64,000 bases of DNA from Hahellaceae bacterium. Lineage in GTDB: Bacteria > Pseudomonadota > Gammaproteobacteria > Pseudomonadales > Oleiphilaceae. Position numbers and translations under genes: made by a program. The notes beneath the pieces were generated by a model. The model was not told the origin of the DNA, made no database searches, and was given only the letters and a program-made list of their open reading frames with translations. Numbering within the stretch: the stretch's first letter is position 1; every line of letters begins with the position of its first letter. Below are positions 17,578-27,050 of this stretch, one piece after another. The stretch is from contig JACKOD010000001.1 in the NCBI GenBank assembly GCA_024234505.1, forward strand, positions 186,001 through 250,000, given 5' to 3'.

Positions 17578-18243
17578 GTGAAAAGTCACCAGTTTAGTCG
17601 GTATGTCAGGCAGTTAAAGGGTTGGCGGGAAACGGTTTTTGTTTTGGCGTTGGCACAGCGGGCCTTGCCCAACTACCAGTTGTTTTCAGAAGCGGTGCAG
17701 CTTGAAGGGGCTGACAGAGTGGCACTCTGTCTTTCTGACTTTTGGGCGGCCATGTCAGAGCGCATTGCTGAAAATCGGTTGATCGCGTGGCTGGATGATG
17801 TGCAGCTACGGACACCGTTGGCAGAAGATTATGATTATTATGGCGTGCATCCCGCGTGCGATTTTTGCTATCTCATCGAGCAGGCCTTGTTAAGTCAGAT
17901 CAATCCGGAGAAGCCTCGTGGCGGCGATGCGGGTGAGCGCTCACTGCAGACGGTGATGGATTTTCTGGAAATGTCTGAGGGCGAGGGGCTGTCTGAATAC
18001 AAGCTGATTAAGCTGTTTGATCGTAGCCCTTTAATGCAGCGGGAGCTTGAGTTTCAGAAGGAGCTGGTTTACCGCTTGCGTAAACAACCGTTTCCGTCAG
18101 CGGAGTTTCTATTGCAAATGTGTGAATTTGCCGCCGATGACGGGGTCAGTAATATTGGCATTTGTCTGACAGAAGATGAGGATGAAAGCGAGGTGGAAGA
18201 TATCTCGATTTCCGATTCGTGCAAGGAAGGCGAAGCAGAATGA
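17578..18243 (+). CDS. DUF416 (YjaG-like) protein
   Basis: The 221-residue protein starts at GTG and opens with FSRYVRQLKGWRETVFVLALAQRALPNY, the characteristic DUF416 N terminus. DFLEMSEGEGLSEYKLIKLFDRSPLMQRELEFQ lies in the middle. The last 40 residues are very acidic (TEDEDESEVED), an extension beyond the core. Function is unknown. Its stop overlaps the avtA start by four bases (ATGA), implying translational coupling. Confidence 0.75.
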   Translation: MKSHQFSRYVRQLKGWRETVFVLALAQRALPNYQLFSEAVQLEGADRVALCLSDFWAAMSERIAENRLIAWLDDVQLRTPLAEDYDYYGVHPACDFCYLIEQALLSQINPEKPRGGDAGERSLQTVMDFLEMSEGEGLSEYKLIKLFDRSPLMQRELEFQKELVYRLRKQPFPSAEFLLQMCEFAADDGVSNIGICLTEDEDESEVEDISISDSCKEGEAE

Positions 18244-19499
18244 AGTTGTCAGCGTTTGGCGAAAAGTTTACCGCCAATGCCGGCATTACCTCGTTGATGG
18301 ACGATTTGGGTAATGCCATGTCGGGCGATGCAGAAATGGTGATGATGGGCGGAGGCAATCCCGGATATATACCGGCCATTCATCAGCGTTTAAAAGAGTG
18401 CATGCAACAGATTCTCGACAATGATCAGGATTTTCATCATCTGGTGGGGGTGTACGACCCGCCGCAGGGTGAAAAGTCTTTTATTTCTCATTTGGTCAGG
18501 CTGCTTAATAACGAGTTTGGCTGGAAATTATCAGAGCGTAACATCGCGTTGACTAATGGCAGTCAATCGGCGTTTTTTCTTCTATTCAATATGTTTGCAG
18601 GTGAAGGTGCGGACGGAGTGGATAGAGTGATTCAGTTGCCGATGGCACCTGAATATATCGGTTATGCCGATGCCGGGTTGGCTCCCGATTTTTTTCACGC
18701 GACCCGCCCGGTGATTCAACAGCTTGATGAGCACCTGTTCAAATATCGCGTTGATTTCGACAAGCTGTCCATTAATGAAAATACGGGGGCGATCTGTGTT
18801 TCCCGGCCCACGAATCCGACCGGTAATGTCATTACCGATGATGAGCTTCAAACGCTGGATGAAATGGCGCGCGCGCGACAGGTTCCGCTCATTATTGATG
18901 GCGCCTATGGAACGCCTTTCCCCAATCTGATTTTCAGTCAGGCCACACCCTGCTGGAATGAGAATATTATTCTTTGCTTGAGTCTTTCCAAGTTTGGAAT
19001 GCCGGCCGCGCGCACAGGGATCGTTATCGCTCGAGAAGACATTATCAAAGCCTTGTCGAGTGTGAATGCGATTGTGAACCTTACTACTGGCAGTTTTGGC
19101 GCCATGCTTGCGAGGGAGCTGGTTAGAACGGGCGAAATTCTTCGTTTAAGCAATGACGTGGTCAGACCTTTTTATCAGGCCAAGGCATTGCATGCCCAGA
19201 ACGTGTTAAATCGGGAACTAAAGGGCTATCCGTTTATGCTTCACAAGCCCGAAGGGGCCATGTTTTTATGGTTGTGGCTGCCCGGTTTGCCTGTGTCGAG
19301 TCAGGCGTTGTATGAACGTTTAAAGGCTGAAGGCGTGCTGGTGGTTTCCGGGCACTATTTTTTTCCTGGTCTGAAGGACGTCTGGCAACATAGTCAGGAG
19401 TGTATTCGCATTACCTATTCTCAGGATGATGCCGTCGTGGAGCGAGGGTTGATGGTATTAGGGTCTGTCGTTCGAGGGTTGTATGATGCACTGGGTTAA
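18240..19499 (+). CDS. avtA: Valine-pyruvate aminotransferase
   Basis: The 419-residue fold-type I PLP enzyme forms valine or alanine by transamination. K251 in SLSKFGMPAARTG is the PLP lysine. The cofactor segments SRPTNPTGNVITDDEL and IIDGAYGTPFP are present. The N-terminal GGGNPGYIPAIHQRL is specific to the AvtA group. The start at 18240 is the ATG of the ATGA overlap with the preceding gene; an upstream in-frame ATG lies inside that gene. It marks the left border of conserved core genes before the secretion island. Confidence 0.93.
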   Translation: MKLSAFGEKFTANAGITSLMDDLGNAMSGDAEMVMMGGGNPGYIPAIHQRLKECMQQILDNDQDFHHLVGVYDPPQGEKSFISHLVRLLNNEFGWKLSERNIALTNGSQSAFFLLFNMFAGEGADGVDRVIQLPMAPEYIGYADAGLAPDFFHATRPVIQQLDEHLFKYRVDFDKLSINENTGAICVSRPTNPTGNVITDDELQTLDEMARARQVPLIIDGAYGTPFPNLIFSQATPCWNENIILCLSLSKFGMPAARTGIVIAREDIIKALSSVNAIVNLTTGSFGAMLARELVRTGEILRLSNDVVRPFYQAKALHAQNVLNRELKGYPFMLHKPEGAMFLWLWLPGLPVSSQALYERLKAEGVLVVSGHYFFPGLKDVWQHSQECIRITYSQDDAVVERGLMVLGSVVRGLYDALG

Positions 19500-19640
19500 G
19501 CGCCCGGGGCTGAATATTCCGGTACTCGATCCGCATTCTGTGCGTTTTTGGCTTTAGTGGCATAGTCATCGGGGCGAAGATGCCTCTACCTACGGGTTAA
19601 TCGCTGTTTAAAAAACGTGAATTTTTACCTATAAGGTGTG

Positions 19641-19669
19641 TTTACGTTATATAAACTAACGTTTACTAT
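19641..19669 (+). promoter_or_regulatory. Possible promoter of the type I secretion operon
   Basis: TTTACG and TACTAT are 17 bases apart, within an AT-rich stretch containing a repeated GTTTAC and the imperfect palindrome ACGTTATATAAACTAACGT. It is 54 bases before the exporter gene. The match is weak, but this is the only AT-rich part of the gap. Confidence 0.3.
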
Positions 19670-19723
19670 CGCTAGTCTAGTAGTGGACATGGTGTTCACT
19701 TAAAGCAGTAGTAGAAGTCACGG

Positions 19724-22099
19724 ATGGACAATTTACGCAACAAGGAAGGCGCGTTTACCAACGCTGCCCAGCATTCGCCTGCCCAAAAATCACTGGATAG
19801 CGGCTTGGCCTGCCTCGTCATGCTTGCCCGCTTCCACCAAGTCGCCGCCGACGCAGGCCAACTCCAACACCATTACGGCCAACATGACCGTCCCTTCGGT
19901 GAACGCGAACTGATACGTGCCGCCCGGCATCTACAGCTTAAAGCCCGCAGTCATACCACCGCTTGGAGCAAACTGGTTAATCAGGCCTTGCCGGCGATAG
20001 CTCTGTTGCAGGATGGGCGCTATGTCATACTAGCACGCGTGGCTGACGATAAGGTGCTGTTACAGGACCCCGCCCAAGGCCAGCCGCAAACGCTCAGTGC
20101 GGACGAATTTCAGGCGCAATGGCAGGGTAGACTGATTCTGGTAACCAAGCGCTCGCTATTACCGGGGGTGGGCAGTCAGTTTGATATTCGCTGGTTTATC
20201 CCCGCCATCCTCAAGTATAAAAAGCTGCTCGGCCAGGTCTTTGTCGCCTCCTTTGTGATTCAGCTATTGGCCCTGGTGTCGCCGCTGTTCTTCCAGGTGG
20301 TGATCGACAAAGTGCTGGTGCATCAGGGGCTGACGACGCTGGACGTGCTTTGTTTCGGCCTGGTGGTGGTGTCGGTGTTCGACGTACTGCTCAACGGCCT
20401 GCGCACTTATGTATTCTCCCATACCACCAACAGGGTGGACGTGACTTTGGGCGCGCGTCTGTTCGACCACTTATTGCATTTACCCATCGCCTTTTTCAAA
20501 TCCCGTCGGGTGGGGGATACGGTGGCGCGGGTGCGGGAGCTGGACAGCATCCGTAACTTTATTACGGGTACCGCGCTCACCTTGGTGCTCGACCTCTTCT
20601 TCACCTTGGTTTTCTTTGCCGTCATGTACTACTACAGCCCGACCCTGACCTGGATCGTGCTGGGCTCGCTGCCGTTTTATATCGGCTTGTCGCTGTGGGT
20701 GACGCCGATTCTGCGCGGCCGCTTGGATGAGAAATTCAAACGCGGTGCGGAGAACCAGTCGTTCCTGGTGGAAGCTGTGTCTGGCGTGGAAACCCTCAAG
20801 GCCATGGCCGTCGAGCCGCAAATGCAACGGCGTTGGGAAGAACAATTGGCGGGCTATGTGAGTGCCGCGTTCAAGGCCAACCACCTGGGCAATATCGCCA
20901 ACCAGATCGCCGGACTGGTGAATAAGATCGTCACCGTGCTGATCCTCTGGGTCGGTGCCACCCTGGTCATGGGCGGCGACCTCAGCATCGGCCAGTTGAT
21001 CGCCTTCAACATGATTGCCGGCCGGGTCAGCGGCCCCATCCTGCGCTTGGTACAACTGTGGCAGGACTTCCAGCAGGCCGGCATCTCGATCAAGCGCCTG
21101 GGCGACATCCTCAACCTGCCCACCGAGCCCGGCCACAACCCCAACCGCACCACCTTGCCGCAACTGCGGGGCCGGGTCACCCTGGAGCACGTCACCTTCC
21201 GCTACCAACCCGACCGGCCTGAGGTGCTGAAAGACCTGAGCCTGGACGTAAAACCGGGCGAGATCATCGGCATCGTCGGCCGCAGCGGCTCCGGCAAGAG
21301 CACCCTCACCAAGCTGATCCAGCGCCTCTACGTGCCTGAATCCGGTCGGGTGCGGGTGGACGGCATCGACCTGGCACAGATGGAACCCGCCTGGCTGCGC
21401 CGTCAGGTGGGTGTGGTGCTGCAGGAGAACCTGCTGTTCAATCGCAGCGTCAAGGACAATATTGCCCTCAGCGACCCCAGCCTGCCCATGGAACGAGTGA
21501 TTCAGGCCGCGAAACTGGCCGGCGCCCACGATTTTATCCTGGAACTACCGGAAGGTTACGACACCGTTGTAGGCGAACAGGGTGCCTCTCTGTCTGGCGG
21601 CCAGAAGCAGCGTATCGCCATCGCCCGCGCCCTGATTGGCAACCCGCGCATCCTCATTTTCGATGAAGCGACCAGCGCCTTGGACTACGAATCGGAACGC
21701 GTCATTCAGGACAACATGCGCGCCATCTGTCAGCACCGCACGGTATTTATTATCGCCCACCGCCTGAGTACGGTGCGCATCGCCGACCGCATTATCGTCG
21801 TAGAGCAGGGACGACTGGTGGAAAGCGGCCCCCACGAACAATTGTTGGCGAAAGGCGGTTATTACGCCAAGCTGCACAGCCACCAGAACCATGTACCGCA
21901 AATTCGGATGGTGAAAAACCAGGAAGCCGTCGCACCGCGTTTCCCTATCGCGCCATCATCGCAAGGTAACGCCGCCAGTGTGGTGCAAAGTGTAGCACCA
22001 ACGCGCGAGGCCCCTGTCAGTCAAGTCGCCGAGGAAGTGGATGAAAGCTGGTGCGAAGCACTTTTGCGAGAAAAGGATAGCGAGGAGCAAAACGCATGA
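19724..22099 (+). CDS. Type I secretion ABC exporter, HlyB/RtxB type
   Basis: The 791-residue inner-membrane exporter energises secretion of RTX proteins. The N-terminal C39-peptidase-like domain (residues about 15-140) has Ser instead of the catalytic Cys (LDSGLACLVMLARF), so it is the non-proteolytic docking domain typical of RTX exporters. The ABC membrane domain follows (about 155-440). Next comes the ATPase with Walker A GRSGSGKST at 519-527, signature LSGGQ near 623-627, Walker B ILIFDEATSALD near 645 and the H-loop IIAHRLST. The last 90 residues are a non-conserved tail. The gene is clearly GC-richer than the core genes around it, suggesting transfer. It overlaps the adaptor gene by four bases. 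Confidence 0.95.
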   Translation: MDNLRNKEGAFTNAAQHSPAQKSLDSGLACLVMLARFHQVAADAGQLQHHYGQHDRPFGERELIRAARHLQLKARSHTTAWSKLVNQALPAIALLQDGRYVILARVADDKVLLQDPAQGQPQTLSADEFQAQWQGRLILVTKRSLLPGVGSQFDIRWFIPAILKYKKLLGQVFVASFVIQLLALVSPLFFQVVIDKVLVHQGLTTLDVLCFGLVVVSVFDVLLNGLRTYVFSHTTNRVDVTLGARLFDHLLHLPIAFFKSRRVGDTVARVRELDSIRNFITGTALTLVLDLFFTLVFFAVMYYYSPTLTWIVLGSLPFYIGLSLWVTPILRGRLDEKFKRGAENQSFLVEAVSGVETLKAMAVEPQMQRRWEEQLAGYVSAAFKANHLGNIANQIAGLVNKIVTVLILWVGATLVMGGDLSIGQLIAFNMIAGRVSGPILRLVQLWQDFQQAGISIKRLGDILNLPTEPGHNPNRTTLPQLRGRVTLEHVTFRYQPDRPEVLKDLSLDVKPGEIIGIVGRSGSGKSTLTKLIQRLYVPESGRVRVDGIDLAQMEPAWLRRQVGVVLQENLLFNRSVKDNIALSDPSLPMERVIQAAKLAGAHDFILELPEGYDTVVGEQGASLSGGQKQRIAIARALIGNPRILIFDEATSALDYESERVIQDNMRAICQHRTVFIIAHRLSTVRIADRIIVVEQGRLVESGPHEQLLAKGGYYAKLHSHQNHVPQIRMVKNQEAVAPRFPIAPSSQGNAASVVQSVAPTREAPVSQVAEEVDESWCEALLREKDSEEQNA

Positions 22100-23412
22100 G
22101 CCAGGTCACTGATAAAACCTTGCTGGAATTCCTGCCCGCCGCGCTGGAAGTGGAACAAACCCCCGCCTCGCCAGTGGCCCAGGCGATGATCTGGAGCATC
22201 GTCCTGCTGTTGGTGATTGCCGTAGTCTGGGCCTGCGTAGGCAAAATCGATATCGTTGCGGTTGCTCAAGGACGAATTATCCCCAGCGGCCACAGCAAAC
22301 AGATTCAACCGCTGGAAGCAGGTAAAATCAGCGCTATCCATGTCACGGAAGGCCAGAAGGTACACGCCGGGCAAACCCTGATCGAGCTGGATACCACCCA
22401 AGCACAGGCTGACCTAACTCGTATCCGCCACGAGCTGCAACAGCGACAGGCGGAGCAGCAACGTCAGGCAGCTTTCGAGCACTGGTTCGCGCTGCCGGAC
22501 GCATTGGTCGAAGCCACGCAGCTGAATAGCCAACAAGAGGCCTTACTACACCAGCAAGTCAGTGAAATACGTGCCCGCCTGGCCAGCTTCAACAGTGAAA
22601 TCGCCAAACTCCAGGCCGAACAAGCCATGACCCAGGCCGAAATCGAGAAGAAGCGGCAAGTGCTGCCCGTGCTAAAAGAACGGGTAGACGCCCTGGACCA
22701 ACTACAGCAAAAGAAACTGGGCTCTCGCGTGCAATACCTGGAGCTCAAGCAGACACTCATCGAACAGCAGCAGGACCTGGCGATCCAGCAAGCCAACCTT
22801 CAACAGACGCAAGCCGCCATTCAAAGTGCCGAAAGCCAGCGCGAAAGCCTGCTGCACGAACAGCGCAAACAAAACCTGACCCAATGGCAAGAGACGCAAC
22901 TGCAAATCGCCACCTTGCAACAAGAGCAGATCAAAGCCGAAACACGCCTGGAGCAGCAAAGCCTCACCGCGCCCATCGCGGGACAGGTGCAGCAACTGGC
23001 GGTACATACCCTTGGTGGCGTAGTCACGCCTGCCCAGCCGCTGATGGTAATCGTACCGGAAAGCAGCCAACTGGAAGTGGAAGCGCTGGTACTGAACAAG
23101 GACATCGGCTTCGTGCGGGAAGGGCAGCCAGCCGAGGTGAAAATCGATACCTTTAACTTCACCAAGTACGGCTATCTCGACGCGGAAATCACCACCCTAT
23201 CCGACGACGCCATTCAGGACGAAAAACTGGGGCTGGTATACAGTGCTCGTTTAAGGCTGAAACAAGACACGCTGAATGTCGAAGGCAAACCGGTCAAACT
23301 CTCGCCCGGCATGACGGTCGTTAGCGAGATCAAGACCGGGCAACGGCGGATGATCGAGTTTTTCTTGTCGCCGTTGTTGCGGTACAAGCAGGAGAGTTTG
23401 GGGGAGCGGTGA
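22096..23412 (+). CDS. Type I secretion periplasmic adaptor, HlyD family
   Basis: The 438-residue membrane fusion protein has a short cytoplasmic N terminus and one membrane helix at about residues 31-52. The split lipoyl domain opens with QGRIIPSGHSKQIQPLEAG. A long Gln/Glu-rich coiled-coil hairpin follows (about 100-290), and the C-terminal barrel has SPGMTVVSEIKTGQRRMIEF. It bridges the exporter to an outer-membrane TolC-like channel, which is not encoded in this window. It overlaps the exporter gene (ATGA). Confidence 0.95.
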   Translation: MSQVTDKTLLEFLPAALEVEQTPASPVAQAMIWSIVLLLVIAVVWACVGKIDIVAVAQGRIIPSGHSKQIQPLEAGKISAIHVTEGQKVHAGQTLIELDTTQAQADLTRIRHELQQRQAEQQRQAAFEHWFALPDALVEATQLNSQQEALLHQQVSEIRARLASFNSEIAKLQAEQAMTQAEIEKKRQVLPVLKERVDALDQLQQKKLGSRVQYLELKQTLIEQQQDLAIQQANLQQTQAAIQSAESQRESLLHEQRKQNLTQWQETQLQIATLQQEQIKAETRLEQQSLTAPIAGQVQQLAVHTLGGVVTPAQPLMVIVPESSQLEVEALVLNKDIGFVREGQPAEVKIDTFNFTKYGYLDAEITTLSDDAIQDEKLGLVYSARLRLKQDTLNVEGKPVKLSPGMTVVSEIKTGQRRMIEFFLSPLLRYKQESLGER

Positions 23413-23522
23413 CTTTGTTGAAATTTCGAAGTGAGCAGGTAATTAAAGCGACGCGCACACGTTTTGAATTTAAGTAGTAAGGATATGGCACCGCCACGTT
23501 GGAGAAATATGGAGATGTGATT

Positions 23523-24227
23523 ATGAAACTAAATTTTGAACGGCTACCGTTGATTTGCATTGGCCTGTGTATCTCGGCGTTATCCGGCTGTGTCAGTTGG
23601 TTCTATACACCCGGCATGAGCGAGTTGAAGCGGTTATGCTGGGTAGACGGAGGGGACAAGATCTATCAAGTGGTACATACTGCGGGGTATTTCGATGTGA
23701 ATGGTCGCTGCGGTTCTACATGTTTGGAAGGGCTAATGAGATCGGACTATCAGTACATTGAGTACGAAGAAACGGAAAAGCGATTCTACCACAACAGTGC
23801 GATGAAAGAGCCTGGCATTTGGCACATCTATAAGTCTACGCGAGATGATCCGCTGTGTCGGCCGCATTTAGAGAAGGAATTTGCAGATTTTGTGAACCCG
23901 TTTTTTAAAGAATTCTTTTCAAATCAATGTCTGGCTGCCAGGAAATTGGAAAGGCCGGAAAGCCGGTATTGGTACAGGCATGGAACAACATCCAGATTTC
24001 TGGATAAAGATGAGGAAGTGCTCTTTCACACTTTGCAGGAGTCGATAGAGGATTCGGCGAATCAGCAGGTGTTGGCAACGAGAACATATTACAGATTGGT
24101 TCCCCATAGAAAGTCGGCGCTTGATTACGCGCTTACTTACGATTGTGAGGATGCAGGCATCGATATCAAGATTGTCCAATTTCCCCAGGACACACTCTTA
24201 CCTGAAAAACAAGGAGATAAAAAATGA
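23523..24227 (+). CDS. Lipoprotein of cassette 1 (candidate immunity or partner protein)
   Basis: The 234-residue lipoprotein has a signal peptide ending in the lipobox LSGC (Cys at about residue 23). Val at +2 suggests outer-membrane sorting. GGAGA just before 23523 supports this start. The rest has shared landmarks with the two paralogues downstream: SWFYTPGMSELKRLC, DGGDKIYQVVHT, MKEPGIWHIYKS, CLAARKL and RPESRYWYR. I do not recognise the family. The stop overlaps the next lipase-domain start (ATGA). By analogy with lipase effectors guarded by lipoproteins it may be an immunity protein; a secretion chaperone or foldase is an alternative. Confidence 0.65.
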   Translation: MKLNFERLPLICIGLCISALSGCVSWFYTPGMSELKRLCWVDGGDKIYQVVHTAGYFDVNGRCGSTCLEGLMRSDYQYIEYEETEKRFYHNSAMKEPGIWHIYKSTRDDPLCRPHLEKEFADFVNPFFKEFFSNQCLAARKLERPESRYWYRHGTTSRFLDKDEEVLFHTLQESIEDSANQQVLATRTYYRLVPHRKSALDYALTYDCEDAGIDIKIVQFPQDTLLPEKQGDKK

Positions 24228-26646
24228 CAAGTAACGTTGAAACGATTTACCAGAATGCGTTGTTGGCCGATGCGGCCTATATTGATTTTAAGAAGGGTGC
24301 GGATCTTGAAATTGATGGCAAAATCAAGGATGAAGAAACATATCCATTGTTCAGAGACCGAGGCTTCACCCTCGAACAATTCGACAAGTTTCAGAATAAA
24401 TACAAGGTCTACCAAGCCCCCAATGGTGAGCTGGCCCACCAGCAAAACACCCTGGATGGCTTCGCGGCAACTATTTTCCAGGATCGGGCGACTGAGAAGC
24501 TCACCGTCGCCTTCCGCGGCACCGAACCCGGCGGCGGCATCGTCCCCGGCTCCGACCTGCTCCAGGACGTCATCCTCGCCCTGGGCCTCTCCTCCACCCT
24601 GGGCCAAGTGATGCAAGACGGTAAAATCGACGGCTTCCTGGAAAGCGCCGGCCTGGTGGATAGTAGCGGCAATCCCTCGGTGGGATTTGAGCACCAGGTC
24701 GATTTCGTCGGCCACTCGCTGGGCGGCCACCTGACCCTGATGGCCGCCTACGCTTACCCCGGCCTGCTGGATCAGGCCCACACCTTCAACGGCGCCGGCA
24801 CCACGGGGCTGGATAGCCTCTACCTCGATCACGTCAAGCCGCTGCTGGCGCCCTTGATGAACCAGGTCGTGCTGGACCCGAACCGGATCAACAACTATTT
24901 CGCCAAGCCGGGTTTCGAGGTGACGGCCAACGAGTTCCCCTTCCTGCGCTCGGGACAGGGGGACCGCGACGGCCTGTTCATCGAAAAGCAGGGCGCGGAC
25001 TTGTCCATGGACAACCACTCCATGCGCTTTCTGGTGGATGCCCTATCCGTACAGCGGATACTGGCTCTGTTGGGAGGCAATCTCGACCCCGGCGTCACCG
25101 ACACGATGCTTTGGCAGGCGCATAATCGAGAAATTGAGATCCGTGCGGACAATGGGACGCCCGATGCAAGCAATCCGGACAAGGCTGCAAAATCGCTGGA
25201 TCTCGTGATGGCGCATTTGGCAACTGTACTCGGCGGTGCCTTTGCTGCACTGAATACCTTAAACGACGCCGAAGCGTTTTATAGCGAACTTACCGCGACG
25301 GGTGCGCCGGTATTTACATTGAAAACGCTGAGCGGCATTGGATAACGTGGTGTCGATTGCAGCCCACGACACTTCGGTTAAAGGCATGGCGGTGCGATAC
25401 GCCTTGTTGCAAGGGTGCACCTTTTGCCGTCATCCCTTCTGCTGGCTACGCGGCGGGCATCTTCGATACGTCTCTTGCCGCAAACCAAGATTATGCCGTG
25501 GGGAATATCCTCAGGAATTTTGAAGGTCACGATTTGATTTTTACAATCGACTGATGGATCGCAAATCTTTTAGATGCGGGTTCCGACGTTAAATTCGGTT
25601 CGGGCGCCATTAACTATTGGGATCTTTATGCCGTATCGCAGCGCGAGGCGCAGGCGCTGGCATTCACCTTAAAGGACAGGACGCCACGGAAGATACCGGC
25701 AGAGTGGTGTTTGGCAGCAGCGATGATATCGGTGAAGACTTTTTGAATGGCGGCAACAGCAGTGATTATATCATATGGCATGGGCGGCAGGACCATTTAA
25801 AAGGCAACGCCGGCAATGGACTGGCTGTGGGGAGGGCGAGACGAGGATATCTGGATGGCAATGCCGGAAACGATAGCTTGATCGGCAGGGGCAGGTAAAG
25901 ATACTTATGTGCTTTCTTCTGCCGATGGCTTCCAGGGTAGAACACCATTTATGATGACGGCGGCGTTTTGGTAATAGATGGCAACATTATCGACAAGGTC
26001 ACTTCGCTAGCGGGTATCGAAGGCGCGCCTATAAAGATGCCTTTGGCAATATTTATCGTGAGCTGTCGGATGGAATCGTTATCGAAATAGGGGAGATTCG
26101 AATAAGCTGATCATGTTGCGCGATCCCGCTCAGCTGGGTAATTATGATGTGGCACTTGCTGGGCTTGAAGGTGGAATGGCCAGTGGTGCCGCTGCGCCTA
26201 AGTTGGAAAATTTCCTTAGCACAGTTGAATCGGATTTATCTGAAAGTAGTTTCTCTATCTCAATCGGCTCTGGCCACAATGTAACCAACCCTACTACCAA
26301 CAATGTCTACCCCGACTGGAACCCCGTGCGTTCGCCGAGCGCGTTAGAAGCCTCACTGGACTATGACGCGGCTAAATTCGACGCCACCTTGTTCAGCCAA
26401 TACGGCGCGGAATATGGTGAGTTTTATGGCAGCTGGGGGGACGATCGCCTGGAGGGCCAGTCTGGCCAGGATAAGTTGTTCGGGTTCAGTGGGGATGACC
26501 TGATATTTGGCGGAGATGGCAATGACTGGATAGAAGGAGACAAACTGGATGATCCTGGCCGCTACGGTGGATTGCAGTGGCAGTATGCCTGTTTTGTGAA
26601 TGGGGAGCATTTAACGCTGACACCCCACCTGTCCATGGCCGCATAG
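24224..26646 (+). pseudogene. Truncated, frame-disrupted RTX lipase of cassette 1
   Basis: The intact first part (24224-25345, 373 residues) is a lipase-like alpha/beta hydrolase domain with FRGTEPGG, the nucleophile elbow GHSLGGH near residue 164-170, and DNHSMRFLVDAL as the likely histidine region. From 24971 the DNA is essentially identical to the full-length gene (29388 onward) until 25335. Between 25335 and 26110 there are 15 indels relative to that gene, with net +2 bases. Identity is then restored until about 26500. A 486-base in-frame deletion follows, and a short foreign tail (GEHLTLTPHLSMAA) ends it. It lacks the C-terminal secretion signal. It is either a pseudogene or badly sequenced; even a corrected reading would give a truncated protein of about 800 residues. 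Confidence 0.75.
24971..26497 (+). repeat. Direct repeat of 29388-30912 (RTX lipase segment)
   Basis: About 1.5 kb is shared between the cassette 1 remnant and the full-length RTX gene. Both ends (24971-25335 and about 26110-26497) are identical or nearly so by eye. The centre differs by indels and only a few substitutions. Upstream of 24971 the two genes are clearly diverged. Confidence 0.9.
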
Positions 26647-27050
26647 AAGGAAAAAGTGATGAATCGAACAATAAGAAAAGTAGCATTGTTATGGATTGGC
26701 CTGTGTATCTCGGCGTTAACGGGATGCGTCAGCTGGTTCTACACCCCAGGCATGAGCGAGCTGAAGCGGCTGTGTCGCTTGGATGGAGGGGACAAGATCT
26801 ATCAGGTGGTGCATACCGAGGGGTATTTCGATGCCAATGGGCAGTTGGGTAGAACCGATCTAATGCGTTTGATCAGATCGGATTACCAGTTCATAGAATA
26901 CGAGGAAGCGGAAAAGCCCTTCTATCACTACAGTGCCATGAAAGAGCCCGGTATTTGGTATATTTACAAATCAAACCGAGATGATCCAAATTGCCAGGCT
27001 CGCTTAGATGAAGAATTTGCTGTGTTTAAGCATCCGAAGGATCAGGATAT
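26602..27050 (+). repeat. Direct repeat of 27880-28328 (tail plus lipoprotein N-terminal half)
   Basis: About 450 bases are nearly identical at a spacing of about 1,278 bases. The unit comprises the short tail that ends the preceding lipase gene, the ribosome site, and the first 130 or so codons of the lipoprotein. After it the two lipoprotein genes diverge. Confidence 0.9.

Noticed and set aside
20480..21529. A 349-codon open frame on the minus strand inside the exporter gene
   Set aside because: It is the antisense shadow of a GC-rich gene; the plus strand encodes a complete, conserved ABC exporter.
24137..25018. A 293-codon minus-strand frame over the cassette 1 lipase, and a similar one at 28755-29435
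   Set aside because: Both are antisense to the conserved lipase domains and share their high GC; they have no recognisable protein features.
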